From NCBI RefSeq assembly GCF_022340605.1, contig NZ_JAJDNQ010000164.1:1-55277 (forward strand): a stretch of 55,277 nucleotides of DNA, in the 5' to 3' direction. The translations under genes were made by a program, and so were the position numbers. Positions 7,601-15,553 of this stretch are shown piece by piece. A model generated the notes under the pieces. The model was given only the letters and a program-made list of their open reading frames with translations, was not told the DNA's origin and did not search any database. This stretch comes from Thiohalocapsa sp. GTDB lineage: Bacteria; Pseudomonadota; Gammaproteobacteria; Chromatiales; Chromatiaceae. Position 1 is the stretch's first letter. Every line of letters begins with the position of its first letter.

Positions 7601-10600
7601 GCGTAGCTCGCCGACGTCGGCCAAGTAGCCGCGCAGGTTGCCGATGTCGGTGTTCGGACCGTTGAAGACGGGCAGTGCCGCGAGGGGGCTGGCCGCAATG
7701 GCACCGACGGCGGCCTGGATGCTGCGCAGCGGCGCCAGGTCCGTCGCCGGGTTGGCCGTGCCGGCGCTCGCGTAGGTTTGGAGCAGCTTGCGCACGCGCC
7801 GCCGGCGCATTGTCGAGAAGGGCCAGAAGCGGGTGCCGGCCTCGCGCCAGTCCTGCTCCAGGGTGTCGACGGGGATGCGCGGGATCTCGGCATCCGGGTA
7901 GTCGGCGGCGAGTTGCCGGCGGTGCTGGTGCAGTGCGTCCAGATTGCTGGCGAGCGTCTCGAATCCGGTCCGCAGCTCCGAGACGGACGGTTGCAGCGCG
8001 ATGTGGAATTCCTGCCCGGCGGTTTTCTCCGCGATGGCGGTGAAGCGCGAGAGTGCATGGAGGCGTTGGCGCGGATACGCCTGGTCGGGTGGCAGGCCGA
8101 GCGTCCGTGCGAGTGCCTCGGCCGCGGCGGCGAGCGCTTGCGCCGCGGCTTGCAGCGCGCCCACTCGCGACGCAAGCTCCGTCTGCCAGCCGAAGGACCA
8201 GTCGTCGCGGGTGACGAAGTCCAGCCCGTGGCATTCCGCAATTACCGGGTAGGTGCGCCCCGCCGCGGCAGCGAGCGCCTCCAGCGCCCGGAAGCTGTCG
8301 GCATCGTGGGCGTCGTGGGATGCGAAGCGCAGCTCGCAGGCGGGCTTCTTGCCGACCACCTGGCCGATGGCCTCGAATACGCTGAAGCCCTGTGTGCCGG
8401 GGGCGTGCAGGGCCTCGACGTAGGCCATGAGCTGGTTGCGATGCACCTCGAGCTGATCGGTGATGCGGACCCATTCCTGGCGCGCGTCCTCCGCGGCGCG
8501 GTCCCAGGCGTCGCCGAGCTGACGGATCACGGAGCGGCGGTCCGCCTTGCTGGAGTGCAGCTCCAGGCAGGCGTCCGCCAGACCGTAATGCCGCAGGCGC
8601 CGGTAGACCACATCGAGCGCGGCGGATTTTTCGGCCACGAACAGCACGCTTTTCCCGTGTGCCAGACAGTGGGCGATCATGTTCGCGATGGTCTGGCTCT
8701 TGCCGGTGCCGGGCGGACCGATGACGACGAAGTCGTGCCCCTGGCTCGCTGCCACCACGGCCGCGAGCTGTGAGCTGTCCGCCGGCAGCGGGGTCACCAG
8801 CTCCGCCGGTGAGTGCCGGCGGTCGATGTCCTTGGGCTCCGGAAAGTCGCCATTGCCGACGGCGAAGGGGGTCTCTGGAGAGTCGATCAGGTGGCGCACC
8901 AGCCGGTTCTGGCGCAGGCTGTCGGTACGGTCCACCAGGTCCTTCCACATCAGGTACTTGGCGAATGAGAACGTGGACAGCGCCAGCTCCTCCACCACCT
9001 CGAAGCCGGGCACGTCGCGCACCGCGTGGCGCAGCATCGCGAAGGTGCGCGGCAGGTCGATGCCGTGGTCGTCGGTGGGGAGCTCGCCGTCCTGCAGCGG
9101 GATGCGGAGACCGAAGTCGCGCTCGAGGAACTGGAGCAGCGTGGCGTTGATGCGCACGTCGTCCTCGTGGTGCGACAGGAAGAACACCGACTGCGAGGAG
9201 CGCCGCTCCAGCTTGACCGGCAGCAGCAGCAAAGGGGCGCGATAAACTCGCTCATCTTCGGCGCGCTTCTTCCAGCGCAGAAAGCCGGCCGCGAGGAAGA
9301 GGGTGTTGGTGCCGCCCTCGGCGAGATCGCTCTTGGCCTTGCGGAACAGGGTCGTTAGCCGCGCTGCCATGTCGCGCCCGCCGAGCGATACGCAGACCTC
9401 GCCGCGGTCCAGTGCCGCAAGCGCGAAGGCTCGCGTGATGTCTTCGCCGGTCTGCTCCCGGTGCAATTCCGCGTCGCGCTGGCCGATGGGGTTCTCGTCC
9501 GGCAGCGAGATGATGCGGAGCTTCTTGCCCGCGGCCAGCAGGTCTTCCAGTCGGGGCACGTCCGGGCAGACGAAGGGTACAGTCTGCTTGGTGTCGGCGA
9601 AGTTGAGCAGTCGGTTGCGCAGCGAGAGGTCCAGCAGCTTGCGCTGCCAGCGCTCGATGCGGCCCTGGGGCGTAGCCGGCAGCTCCTCGGTCTGCTCGCC
9701 GGGCAGCAGGCCGAAGTCCGGTGCCTGCGGCAGGGTGGCGGGTGCGACCTCGGCGGTGGCAGCGATGGCCTGCGCCTGGCGCTCGCGGTGGCTCGCCAGC
9801 GGGCGAATGCGGGCGGCGCGCGCGCGGCTGATGTCGATGGCCTGGTCGAAGCTGGCCTCGCGGGCCTCGTCGAGCTGGATCTTGCCGCGCTCCACCGCCT
9901 GCTCGAAGCCCGCGACCGGGCGTTGGGTCGCCAGTGTGGTCTCGAAGACCAGCAACTCGTGGCCGGCGATGGCCTTGCGCAGCTCGGTGATGTCCGGCTC
10001 TGTCACCGAGGTGAAGGTGCGGTTCACCAGCCACACGCCCGCGAAGGCGTGGCCCGCCGTGAAGATCACCACCGGGTGCAAGCCGGCCGCTTCGATTGCG
10101 GCGGCAAACAGCAGCGCGCTGTCGAGACAGGTGGCGAGACCCTCGTCTGCGATGCGCCCCGGGTCGCGGACCTTCTGTCCCGTCCGCTCAAACGACGCCG
10201 GTGGCTCGGCGTAGGTGAGCCCCAGACCCGTCACCGCCGACCAGATGGCGGCCGTGAGCATGTAGGCGCGGGCGGGGTCGCCGGTCTGGTAGCCGTCGAG
10301 CGCGCCCGAATGACCGGCTTGTTCCAGCAGCCGCGAGGCGGTCTTGAGGAGCGGCGCCACCGCCGGGTCGTTCGGCAGGACGAAGGCGGCGAGCAACTGG
10401 GCCATGTCGCCGAGACCGCCCCATTGGTCGCGGGCCAGGATCTCCACCGGCACCACCTGCTCGGCGATCGCTGCCTCGTCGCGGTTCAGGGTGCAGATGA
10501 GCTGGCCCTGTTCCGCCTCGTTGAGGCGGGCCAGAAAGTCCAAATCCAGGGTCAGCTCGCGGTCGCCGACGGACAGTTTGCCGCCCGGCGGAATGTGGTC

Positions 10601-10807
10601 GATATGCCAGCGCTTTGCGCGGCAGAAGGGCGGCCGTGCCTGCAATGCCAGCGTCAGGTCGTGCAGCGGGGCGTCGCCGTCGTGATGGATCTCGATGGCG
10701 CGCAGCATGGGTACCGCGTTCTGCGCCGAGGCGAAGGTGATGCGCGCTGCGCAGTCGATGGACAGGGTGGGCTGAGACACGGGCTGGGGACCGGCTTGGT
10801 CAGTCAT
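4697..10807 (-). CDS. DUF4011 / SF1 helicase / Vsr-like nuclease / DUF3320 defence protein (Hhe-type)
   Basis: The 2036-aa cytoplasmic protein has, in order: a beta-rich N-terminus; a transglutaminase-like segment (about 220-260; GLATCLDSALLFAAAIEAAG, then GHAFAGVW) with candidate Cys and His; DUF4011 (from about 380; WQRKLLDLSLRNRLLNF); an SF1 helicase core with Walker A GPPGTGKS (about 697), Walker B VFDEAS (about 1312), GDPKQLPP, HYRS (about 1382), QGDERDV (about 1515) and VAITRAR (about 1555); a Vsr/DUF559-like PD-(D/E)xK nuclease (SPFEEAVADAL, FRIDLGIVHP, ECDG near 1661); a low-complexity linker; and DUF3320 (about 1880-1965). This matches the single-gene Hhe anti-phage system reported from defence-island screens. 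Expected action is ATP-driven DNA or RNA translocation coupled to cleavage. All catalytic motifs look intact. The linker contains REP-derived coding sequence. A toxin-antitoxin pair lies upstream. Confidence 0.88.
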   Translation of the reverse strand: MTDQAGPQPVSQPTLSIDCAARITFASAQNAVPMLRAIEIHHDGDAPLHDLTLALQARPPFCRAKRWHIDHIPPGGKLSVGDRELTLDLDFLARLNEAEQGQLICTLNRDEAAIAEQVVPVEILARDQWGGLGDMAQLLAAFVLPNDPAVAPLLKTASRLLEQAGHSGALDGYQTGDPARAYMLTAAIWSAVTGLGLTYAEPPASFERTGQKVRDPGRIADEGLATCLDSALLFAAAIEAAGLHPVVIFTAGHAFAGVWLVNRTFTSVTEPDITELRKAIAGHELLVFETTLATQRPVAGFEQAVERGKIQLDEAREASFDQAIDISRARAARIRPLASHRERQAQAIAATAEVAPATLPQAPDFGLLPGEQTEELPATPQGRIERWQRKLLDLSLRNRLLNFADTKQTVPFVCPDVPRLEDLLAAGKKLRIISLPDENPIGQRDAELHREQTGEDITRAFALAALDRGEVCVSLGGRDMAARLTTLFRKAKSDLAEGGTNTLFLAAGFLRWKKRAEDERVYRAPLLLLPVKLERRSSQSVFFLSHHEDDVRINATLLQFLERDFGLRIPLQDGELPTDDHGIDLPRTFAMLRHAVRDVPGFEVVEELALSTFSFAKYLMWKDLVDRTDSLRQNRLVRHLIDSPETPFAVGNGDFPEPKDIDRRHSPAELVTPLPADSSQLAAVVAASQGHDFVVIGPPGTGKSQTIANMIAHCLAHGKSVLFVAEKSAALDVVYRRLRHYGLADACLELHSSKADRRSVIRQLGDAWDRAAEDARQEWVRITDQLEVHRNQLMAYVEALHAPGTQGFSVFEAIGQVVGKKPACELRFASHDAHDADSFRALEALAAAAGRTYPVIAECHGLDFVTRDDWSFGWQTELASRVGALQAAAQALAAAAEALARTLGLPPDQAYPRQRLHALSRFTAIAEKTAGQEFHIALQPSVSELRTGFETLASNLDALHQHRRQLAADYPDAEIPRIPVDTLEQDWREAGTRFWPFSTMRRRRVRKLLQTYASAGTANPATDLAPLRSIQAAVGAIAASPLAALPVFNGPNTDIGNLRGYLADVGELRAAISGLLALNPNRATLKATLASLLTPSGDASPANPALRDFAAATIRFDAARDTLAEHTGGTPADDSLHALQQALDTLREQQHRLQDWTKWSAVRRQAIERGLEPLITALEDGRISEAAAAFRTAYLHWWLPLALDASPVLRGFAHWEHEDRIARFRALDDAMQRLASAQVRHAVAHDLPPRDGVARRSELGTLRHQLGLQRPSISIRRLIAEMPESFTQLTPCVLMSPLSVAQYLPPDHAQFDMIVFDEASQITTWDAVGAIARGTQSIIVGDPKQLPPTNFFGRSNDDEDAELEVFEKDLPSILDEAAAAGLRTHQLDWHYRSRDEALIAFSNHHYYGNRLITFPSPSTGADALVRHRVDGVYARGSGRTNAVEARAVVDLVQQRLTAWLSLPETERPTLGVITFNAQQQELILDLLDAARRDTPALDWFFDDEREEPVIVKNLENIQGDERDVMLFSITFGPDQAGKMTMNFGAVNGNGGERRLNVAITRARAELHVVTSFDADQIDLTRTKALGVAHLKGFLDYAARGPIALPAMDRGSVGPAESPFEEAVADALRQRGWEVRTQIGVSGFRIDLGIVHPDRAGAYLAGIECDGATYHSAASVRDRDRIREEVLRNLGWEILRIWSTDWFRQPVDARERVDGRLRELLHATRARLEAERQAAKAASGLDQADAAAAPAGDELAPGTATGTATSAADRALAEAPTDSTPPAPGEEPPQPGAHEDRRRPAGHWDRRRLAGHRERRRPAGESDRPPDEEATSDPAAISSPAEALIARNTGDTVAPSPAHTSHQNAGTTNQHAYTTPPLPRPDPDRFYAPDYTPTLEQIIAGVVQRDGPIRDDLLARVVCREHGWQRAGRRIRERILDCLGDNAVHTDGDRAFIWAPGTYAPRIAFRHELERGVWEVPSEEMLGLIAAHPELAAAEDAARELARLMGIARVSEEARAFLEACLARFSTEFGPGDTPAP
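5350..5430. repeat. Triple REP-like array inside the defence gene
   Basis: Three units of the form GCCGGCGGGACGCCGGCG(C/G)T(C)CC occur in tandem at about 5351-5374, 5377-5399 and 5403-5426. On the minus strand they are translated in frame as repeated Arg-Arg-Arg-(Pro/Leu)-Ala-Gly-His blocks between the nuclease and DUF3320 domains (residues about 1793-1819). Confidence 0.85.
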
Positions 10808-11001
10808 TGACAGTGGGTTCCATGGGCGAGTGAGTGCGCGGCCGTTGTTGGCCAGCCGATACGCGCCTTGTCAACGACGAGCCGTGGTCGCGGCGGCAAT
10901 GCCGCACACGATGCGCTCTGATGGTAGCCCCGGGGTCGGTGGGCGGCAACCCGTGCGCGCCGCGTGCCTCGCGACATCGCGCGGCCGCTGCCTCGTGACA
11001 C

Positions 11002-11283
11002 TCAGTCCCGCTGCTCCCGCCCGTGCCCGACGCGGACGATGACGACCGTGTCGCCCTCCAGGCGGTAGCGCAGGATGTAGGCGCCGCCGGCGAAGGGCAG
11101 GAACAGCTCGCGGCGCAGGCCGTCGTCCATCGGGCGGCCGAGGTGGGGGTGGCCGTGGAGCCGGTTGGCGCCGTCGCGGATGGCGCGAACCGCCTTGCCG
11201 GCGGCGGCTGGATTGACGTCGACCAGGAAGTCGAACAGGCGCTGGATGTCGGCCTTGGCTTCCGGCAGCCAGATCAGCGCCAT
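11002..11283 (-). CDS. RelE/ParE-family toxin
   Basis: The 93-aa protein has the compact RelE/ParE fold signature: N-terminal WLPEAKADIQRLFDFL, central HPHLGRPMDDGLRRELFLPF and C-terminal YILRYRLEGDTVVIVRVGHG. Members either cleave mRNA on the ribosome or poison gyrase. The Gly-Arg-Pro and Arg-Glu-Leu pattern is closer to ParE-like members, but the target cannot be settled from sequence. The start codon overlaps the end of the antitoxin gene by 10 nt, the usual antitoxin-first order with coupled translation. Confidence 0.88.
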   Translation of the reverse strand: MALIWLPEAKADIQRLFDFLVDVNPAAAGKAVRAIRDGANRLHGHPHLGRPMDDGLRRELFLPFAGGAYILRYRLEGDTVVIVRVGHGREQRD

Positions 11284-11624
11284 TCGCCGGGCTCGTCGGC
11301 GACAGCGGAGCGGGGCTGACCGGATCGGGTTTCCGCGCCGCTGTCCGCGGCATAGCGTTGGCCCGCCACGCGGTCGGCGTGTGCGCCGAGTCCGTCCAGC
11401 CAGGCGACCATGTCGTCATGATCGATGTGGGCGCCGGTCTCGACCCAGTGCTGCCAGCGCTGCTCGTCCTCCAGCCGCTCCCGCTCGATGCGCTCCTCGC
11501 GGTCGAGGAAAGCGACGATGGCCGTTTTCATCAGCCAGTGCGGCGAGCGATCACGGGACTCGCCGAGCCGCTGGAGGCGGGCTCGGGTTTCGTCGTCGAG
11601 CTTGAGACCGATGGTCGTGGACAC
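11274..11624 (-). CDS. Ribbon-helix-helix (CopG-type) antitoxin
   Basis: The 116-aa protein begins with a ribbon-helix-helix DNA-binding domain (STTIGLKLDDETRARLQRLG, then SPHWLMKTAIVAFLDREE). A longer acidic C-terminal part probably wraps the toxin. It is the first gene of a two-gene operon with the RelE/ParE toxin and should repress its own promoter upstream of 11624. It is somewhat longer than the usual 80-95 aa because of a variable tail after about residue 90. Confidence 0.87.
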   Translation of the reverse strand: MSTTIGLKLDDETRARLQRLGESRDRSPHWLMKTAIVAFLDREERIERERLEDEQRWQHWVETGAHIDHDDMVAWLDGLGAHADRVAGQRYAADSGAETRSGQPRSAVADEPGEWR

Positions 11625-11674
11625 TGAGCATCCTCCTCGGGTTGCGATGAGCGCAACCTAACATCCCGCTGCCG

Positions 11675-13072
11675 CTAGAACAACCGATTCAGCCCGTTCA
11701 GCGCCGCGACGCGGTAGGCCTCCGCCATGGTGGGGTAGTTGAAGGTGGTCTCGGCGAAGTACTGGATGGTGTTGGCGGGCGGCGGCTGGCGCATGATGGC
11801 CTGGCCGATGTGGATGATCTCCGAGGCCTGCTCGCCGAAGCAGTGGATGCCGAGGATCTCCAGCGTCTCGCGGTGGAACAGGATCTTCAGCATGCCGACG
11901 GTGTGGCCGGTGATGTGGGCGCGGGCGATGGCCTTGAAGTTGGCCTGGGCGACCTCGTAGGGGATTTGGTCGGCGGTGAGCTCGCGCTCGGTGCGGCCGA
12001 CGGAGCTGATCTCCGGCACCGTGTAGATGCCGGTAGGGAATTCCTCGATGAGCTTCCAGTCGCACTCGCCGTCGGCGATGTGGGCCCCGACGAAGCGGCC
12101 CTGATCGTAGCTGGCGCTGGCGAGCGCCGGCGGGCCGGCGACGTCGCCGACGGCATAGATGTGCGCCAGCGCCGTCTGGTAGCTGTCGTTGACCTCCAGT
12201 TGGCCGCGCTTGTTGGGCTCGAGCCCGATGGCGTCCAGTCCCATGTCCGCGGTGTTGCCGCTGCGCCCGTTGGCCCAGAGCAGCACGTCGGTCTTGAGCT
12301 TCTTGCCGGAGCGGCAGTGCAGCACGACGCCGTCGTCGGTGGGCTCCACCTGCTCGTAGGTTTCGTCGTGGCGGATGATGACGCCCTGTTCGCGCAGGTG
12401 GTAGGAGAGGGCGTCGGTGATCTCGTCGTCCAGGAAGCTGAGCAGCCGGTCGCGGGTGTTGACCAGGTTCACCTTCACGTCCAGGTAGCTCATGATGGAC
12501 GCGTACTCGCAACCGATGACCCCGGCGCCGTAGATGGTCATGCTGCGCGGCGTGTGCTGGAGCCCCAGGATGGAGTCGCTGTCGAGCACCCGTGGGTGAC
12601 CGAAGTCTACGTCCGGTGGGTGATAGGGGCTGGAGCCGGTGGCGATGACGATGTGCTTGGCCGTGAGCGTCTCGCGGGCGCCGTCCGGGCGCGTGACGTC
12701 GACGCCGTGGGCATCCGCGAAGCGTGCCCGGCCAAAGACGACCTCGACGCGGTTGCGCTGATAGTAGCGGTAGCGGGTGCGCACCTGGTGGTCGATGACC
12801 GCGTCCGCGGCGCGCAGCAGGTCAGGAAACTCCACGTCCACCTGGTCCAGGGTGTGGTGGAAGAGCGGGTTGCGGCGGTAGTCCGCCAGCATCTGGATGG
12901 AGTGGCGCAGCGCCTTACTCGGGATGGTGCCCCAGTGCGTGCAGCCGCCGCCCACCTGGTTGTGGGCCTCGACGACGGCGACCCGCTGGCCCGCCTTGGC
13001 GAGCTTCATGGCCGCTCCCTCGCCGGCGGGCCCGGCGCCGATGATGATGCTGTCGAACGCGCGTACTGCCAT
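11675..13072 (-). CDS. sthA: Soluble pyridine nucleotide transhydrogenase
   Basis: The 465-aa FAD-dependent protein interconverts NADPH/NAD+ and NADP+/NADH in the cytoplasm. An N-terminal FAD dinucleotide fold is visible ([20 protein letters not shown]), followed by [18 protein letters not shown]. The Thr after HWG replaces the second redox cysteine of lipoamide dehydrogenases, which is diagnostic of SthA. A second nucleotide-binding motif occurs near residue 180 ([14 protein letters not shown]). The dimerisation domain is complete and the length is normal. It is transcribed alone. It probably balances NADPH during autotrophic or hydrogen-linked growth. Confidence 0.95.
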   Translation of the reverse strand: MAVRAFDSIIIGAGPAGEGAAMKLAKAGQRVAVVEAHNQVGGGCTHWGTIPSKALRHSIQMLADYRRNPLFHHTLDQVDVEFPDLLRAADAVIDHQVRTRYRYYQRNRVEVVFGRARFADAHGVDVTRPDGARETLTAKHIVIATGSSPYHPPDVDFGHPRVLDSDSILGLQHTPRSMTIYGAGVIGCEYASIMSYLDVKVNLVNTRDRLLSFLDDEITDALSYHLREQGVIIRHDETYEQVEPTDDGVVLHCRSGKKLKTDVLLWANGRSGNTADMGLDAIGLEPNKRGQLEVNDSYQTALAHIYAVGDVAGPPALASASYDQGRFVGAHIADGECDWKLIEEFPTGIYTVPEISSVGRTERELTADQIPYEVAQANFKAIARAHITGHTVGMLKILFHRETLEILGIHCFGEQASEIIHIGQAIMRQPPPANTIQYFAETTFNYPTMAEAYRVAALNGLNRLF

Positions 13073-13183
13073 GGCCTTTGTTCACCCCGGGCACTCAAAG
13101 GGGCAGGTTATCACAGCGTCGGAGCGGCTCTGGCCCCGGGCGAGAAGGGCCGATGCGGCGGATGCCGGCGCCGGTGGTCCACT

Positions 13184-13240
13184 CTAGTGCCCCGTTAACC
13201 CGGCCTACGATCCGCTCGCTTTCGGGGTTGCGGGCAATCC
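13184..13240. repeat. Repeat remnant: CTAGTGC end plus TAGGTCGGGTT-type sequence
   Basis: CTAGTGCCCCGTT at 13184-13196 equals the left end of the element at 15205. The following 13196-13240 is the reverse complement of the sequence around 22195-22240 with a few mismatches. It appears to be a fragment joining two repeat families. Confidence 0.55.
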
Positions 13241-13340
13241 TTTCACCGTCTTTAGGCCTCGTCCACGCGACGGCCTGCCCGCGGCGCTGCACCGAGTCGG
13301 CGGTGATGGGCGACGCGCCCGCCCGGCTGGAGTGGCGCCG

Positions 13341-13592
13341 TCAGATGGCGCCTTCGGTGAGCGTCACGTCGCCGTCGCGCTCCTTGCCGGCGAGCTCCTT
13401 CAGGCAGCGTGAGCAGAGGCAGTCGCTGTAGGTGTCATGCAGCTTGGTCAGCAGGTCCGGCGACAGGCTGACGCCGACGCACTGGCAGTGAGGCAAGTCG
13501 TCTACTTTGCAAACGAAGGTTGCGCCGCAGCGGGCGCAGGTCTTGGGGCCGGACGTCAGCTCGGCAGGATCGGGTTGGGTCATGTCGCTCAT
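13341..13592 (-). CDS. Cysteine-rich CWC-family protein
   Basis: The 83-aa protein has six cysteines in the CWC arrangement: CARCGATFVCKVDDLPHCQC followed by CLCSRCLKEL. It probably binds metal as a zinc-knuckle-like fold. The family is widespread in proteobacteria and uncharacterised. The start may be Met1 or Met4 (MTQPDPAEL). It stands alone in a repeat-rich intergenic stretch. Confidence 0.75.
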   Translation of the reverse strand: MSDMTQPDPAELTSGPKTCARCGATFVCKVDDLPHCQCVGVSLSPDLLTKLHDTYSDCLCSRCLKELAGKERDGDVTLTEGAI

Positions 13593-13680
13593 CGGTCACC
13601 CGTGGGCTTGCGCACGTGGAATCTGTGGTGCCGAGAAGCTGACGGTGCCGCGAGGTCGATTCAAGCCAATTCAATGCCCG

Positions 13681-13728
13681 GATCGAAATCGGGATCGAAA
13701 TCGGGATCGGGACCGAATTCGGAATCGA
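13681..13728. repeat. Degenerate 12-mer tandem repeat
   Basis: Two identical GATCGAAATCGG units (13681-13692, 13693-13704) are followed by two diverged ones (GATCGGGACCGA, ATTCGGAATCGA). The periodicity is 6 nt, as in the hexamer arrays of the larger interspersed element. Confidence 0.7.
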
Positions 13729-13824
13729 GCACCTTCAACAACACCGTGCCCGATTGACCCGCTCGCCGCCGGCCCGTCCATGGCCGGCGGCGAGAGGCGG
13801 CGGCGATCATGAGTTCGTCCGCCG

Positions 13825-13887
13825 CCGTGGGAGCGCCGTCCTCGGCGCGACGAGCGTCCAATCGCGGCGGGGACGCCGCTCCCACGG
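13825..13887. repeat. REP-like inverted pair
   Basis: CCGTGGGAGCG at 13825-13835 and CGCTCCCACGG at 13877-13887 are perfect inverted arms around a GC-rich middle that itself contains GCGCCGTCC and GGGGACGCC. It lies just after the stop of the minus-strand DUF2189 gene and may act as a transcript end or mRNA stabiliser. Confidence 0.75.
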
Positions 13888-13937
13888 GGTCATGGCTCTC
13901 GACGGAGTTATGACCAAGGCTGCGGCGGCCGAAGCCG

Positions 13938-14729
13938 TCAATCGTCGTGCGGCACGATATCCCGATAGGCATGCCAGGTAGCATGGCCCACCAGCGGCAT
14001 GGCGATGAACAGCCCGATGTAGAAGGACATGAGGCCGAGCGCGATGAACATGACGATGAGCGCGGCCCACAGGGTCATGGCCTGCCAGTTCTGCACCACG
14101 GCCGTGACGCTGGTGCGGATGGCGGTGAAGCCGTCCACGTTGCGGTCCATCAGCATGGGCACCGAGATGGCGCTGATGGCGTAGGCGACCCAGGCGAGCA
14201 CGAACCCGACGGTGATGCTCGCGAAGGCGAAGGTGTTGTGCTCGCCGGACAGGAAGACGGTCCCGACGAAGTTCTCTAGCGGCGGGTCCATGCCGTCGTA
14301 GAGCAGCGCAAAGAGCACGAAGTTGGCCATGATCCACAGCTGCATGATGATCATGAGCGCGGCGGTGATGACACCGAGCTGCCCCTGGTTGTGCCGCCAG
14401 GCCTCCAGGAAGTGGCAGAAGTGGAGGGGCTCGCCCCGTTCCAGGTGTGCGCTCATCTGGTACAGCCCGAGGCCGATGATCGGTGCCAGCAGGAAGAAGC
14501 CGGCGATCATGAAGGGCACCATGAAGGTGAGCCCCTCGACCATGAAGCCGAGGGTGATGAGCCCACTAAGCAGCACGATGACGGCGCCGTAGGTGAGGCT
14601 GTAGCGGCGCGCACTGATCATGTCGTGCCAGCCCTTGTCCAGCCACTCCCAGGGCTGGTCGAGGGTGACGCGGTTGACGCGGATGGCTTCCGGCCGCGCG
14701 TGCTGCTCGGCAACGATGGTTTCGGTCAT
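13938..14729 (-). CDS. DUF2189 integral membrane protein
   Basis: The 263-aa protein has about six membrane segments, starting with YGAVIVLLSGLITLGFMVEG and FMIAGFFLLAPIIGLGLYQM. The latter and the following amphipathic loop (HLERGEPLHFCHFLEAWR) are typical of DUF2189, a family distantly related to cytochrome oxidase subunit I-like membrane proteins but without proven function. The N-terminal VNRVTLDQPWEWLDKGWHDM is also characteristic. It is a single-gene unit. The role is unknown. Confidence 0.85.
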   Translation of the reverse strand: MTETIVAEQHARPEAIRVNRVTLDQPWEWLDKGWHDMISARRYSLTYGAVIVLLSGLITLGFMVEGLTFMVPFMIAGFFLLAPIIGLGLYQMSAHLERGEPLHFCHFLEAWRHNQGQLGVITAALMIIMQLWIMANFVLFALLYDGMDPPLENFVGTVFLSGEHNTFAFASITVGFVLAWVAYAISAISVPMLMDRNVDGFTAIRTSVTAVVQNWQAMTLWAALIVMFIALGLMSFYIGLFIAMPLVGHATWHAYRDIVPHDD

Positions 14730-15204
14730 GGCAGTGTCCTCCCGAGGACGGTCTGTTCAGCAAGTCTGTTCAGGGCGGGCAGCGAGATCTTGCAGAACGC
14801 GGCCGTGGCGTCCCGCGAGCCCCCTGATGGTTTCGCTTACGTGTTGTCGTGCTTGGCTTTGCCCGATGCGCCGGCGCTCGAGCGTCGAGCCGCCGGGTGG
14901 ACGCAGCGTCGTCTGGTGTCGATGCCAAAACGGCAAGGCTGTCTATCGACAAATCCAATCCAAGGCAAGCGGAGAGTGCATAAAAAATTGATAAAACGCA
15001 ACCCGATGCAACGGCGTGCAATCGGGGGATAAACGGTGTACGTCTAGTAACTTACCGCTATATGATCGCGCGTTTGTGCGGATTTGCCTGTCGGCAGCAG
15101 CCGGCCCTTGCGCGCTGGCATCGCCGCCCGGCGCTTGATCGGGGAGCGGCGTAGCCGCATAACCGCGGCTGCGAGGGTGTGTTGCGAGGGTGTGTTCGGG
15201 GCGC
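14730..15204. other. Gene-free interval
   Basis: No coding region is supported. The part around 14970-15065 is relatively AT-rich (for example ATAAAAAATTGATAAAACGC) and could hold promoters for genes on either side, but no promoter can be assigned with confidence. Confidence 0.5.
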
Positions 15205-15393
<189 letters not shown>

Positions 15394-15553
15394 GTTGCCA
15401 TGATCGAGACAGCAACACGCAATAGAGCCTTCCGTGCGCGTGACATCGTTTGGTGCGCCCTGTGCTGATGGTGCGCCCTGTGCTGAGCTCCCAGCGGCAG
15501 CCCAGCGCCCGGCGCCGCCGGCACTGATGTCGCACCTTGCAGTCCCGGTCTCG

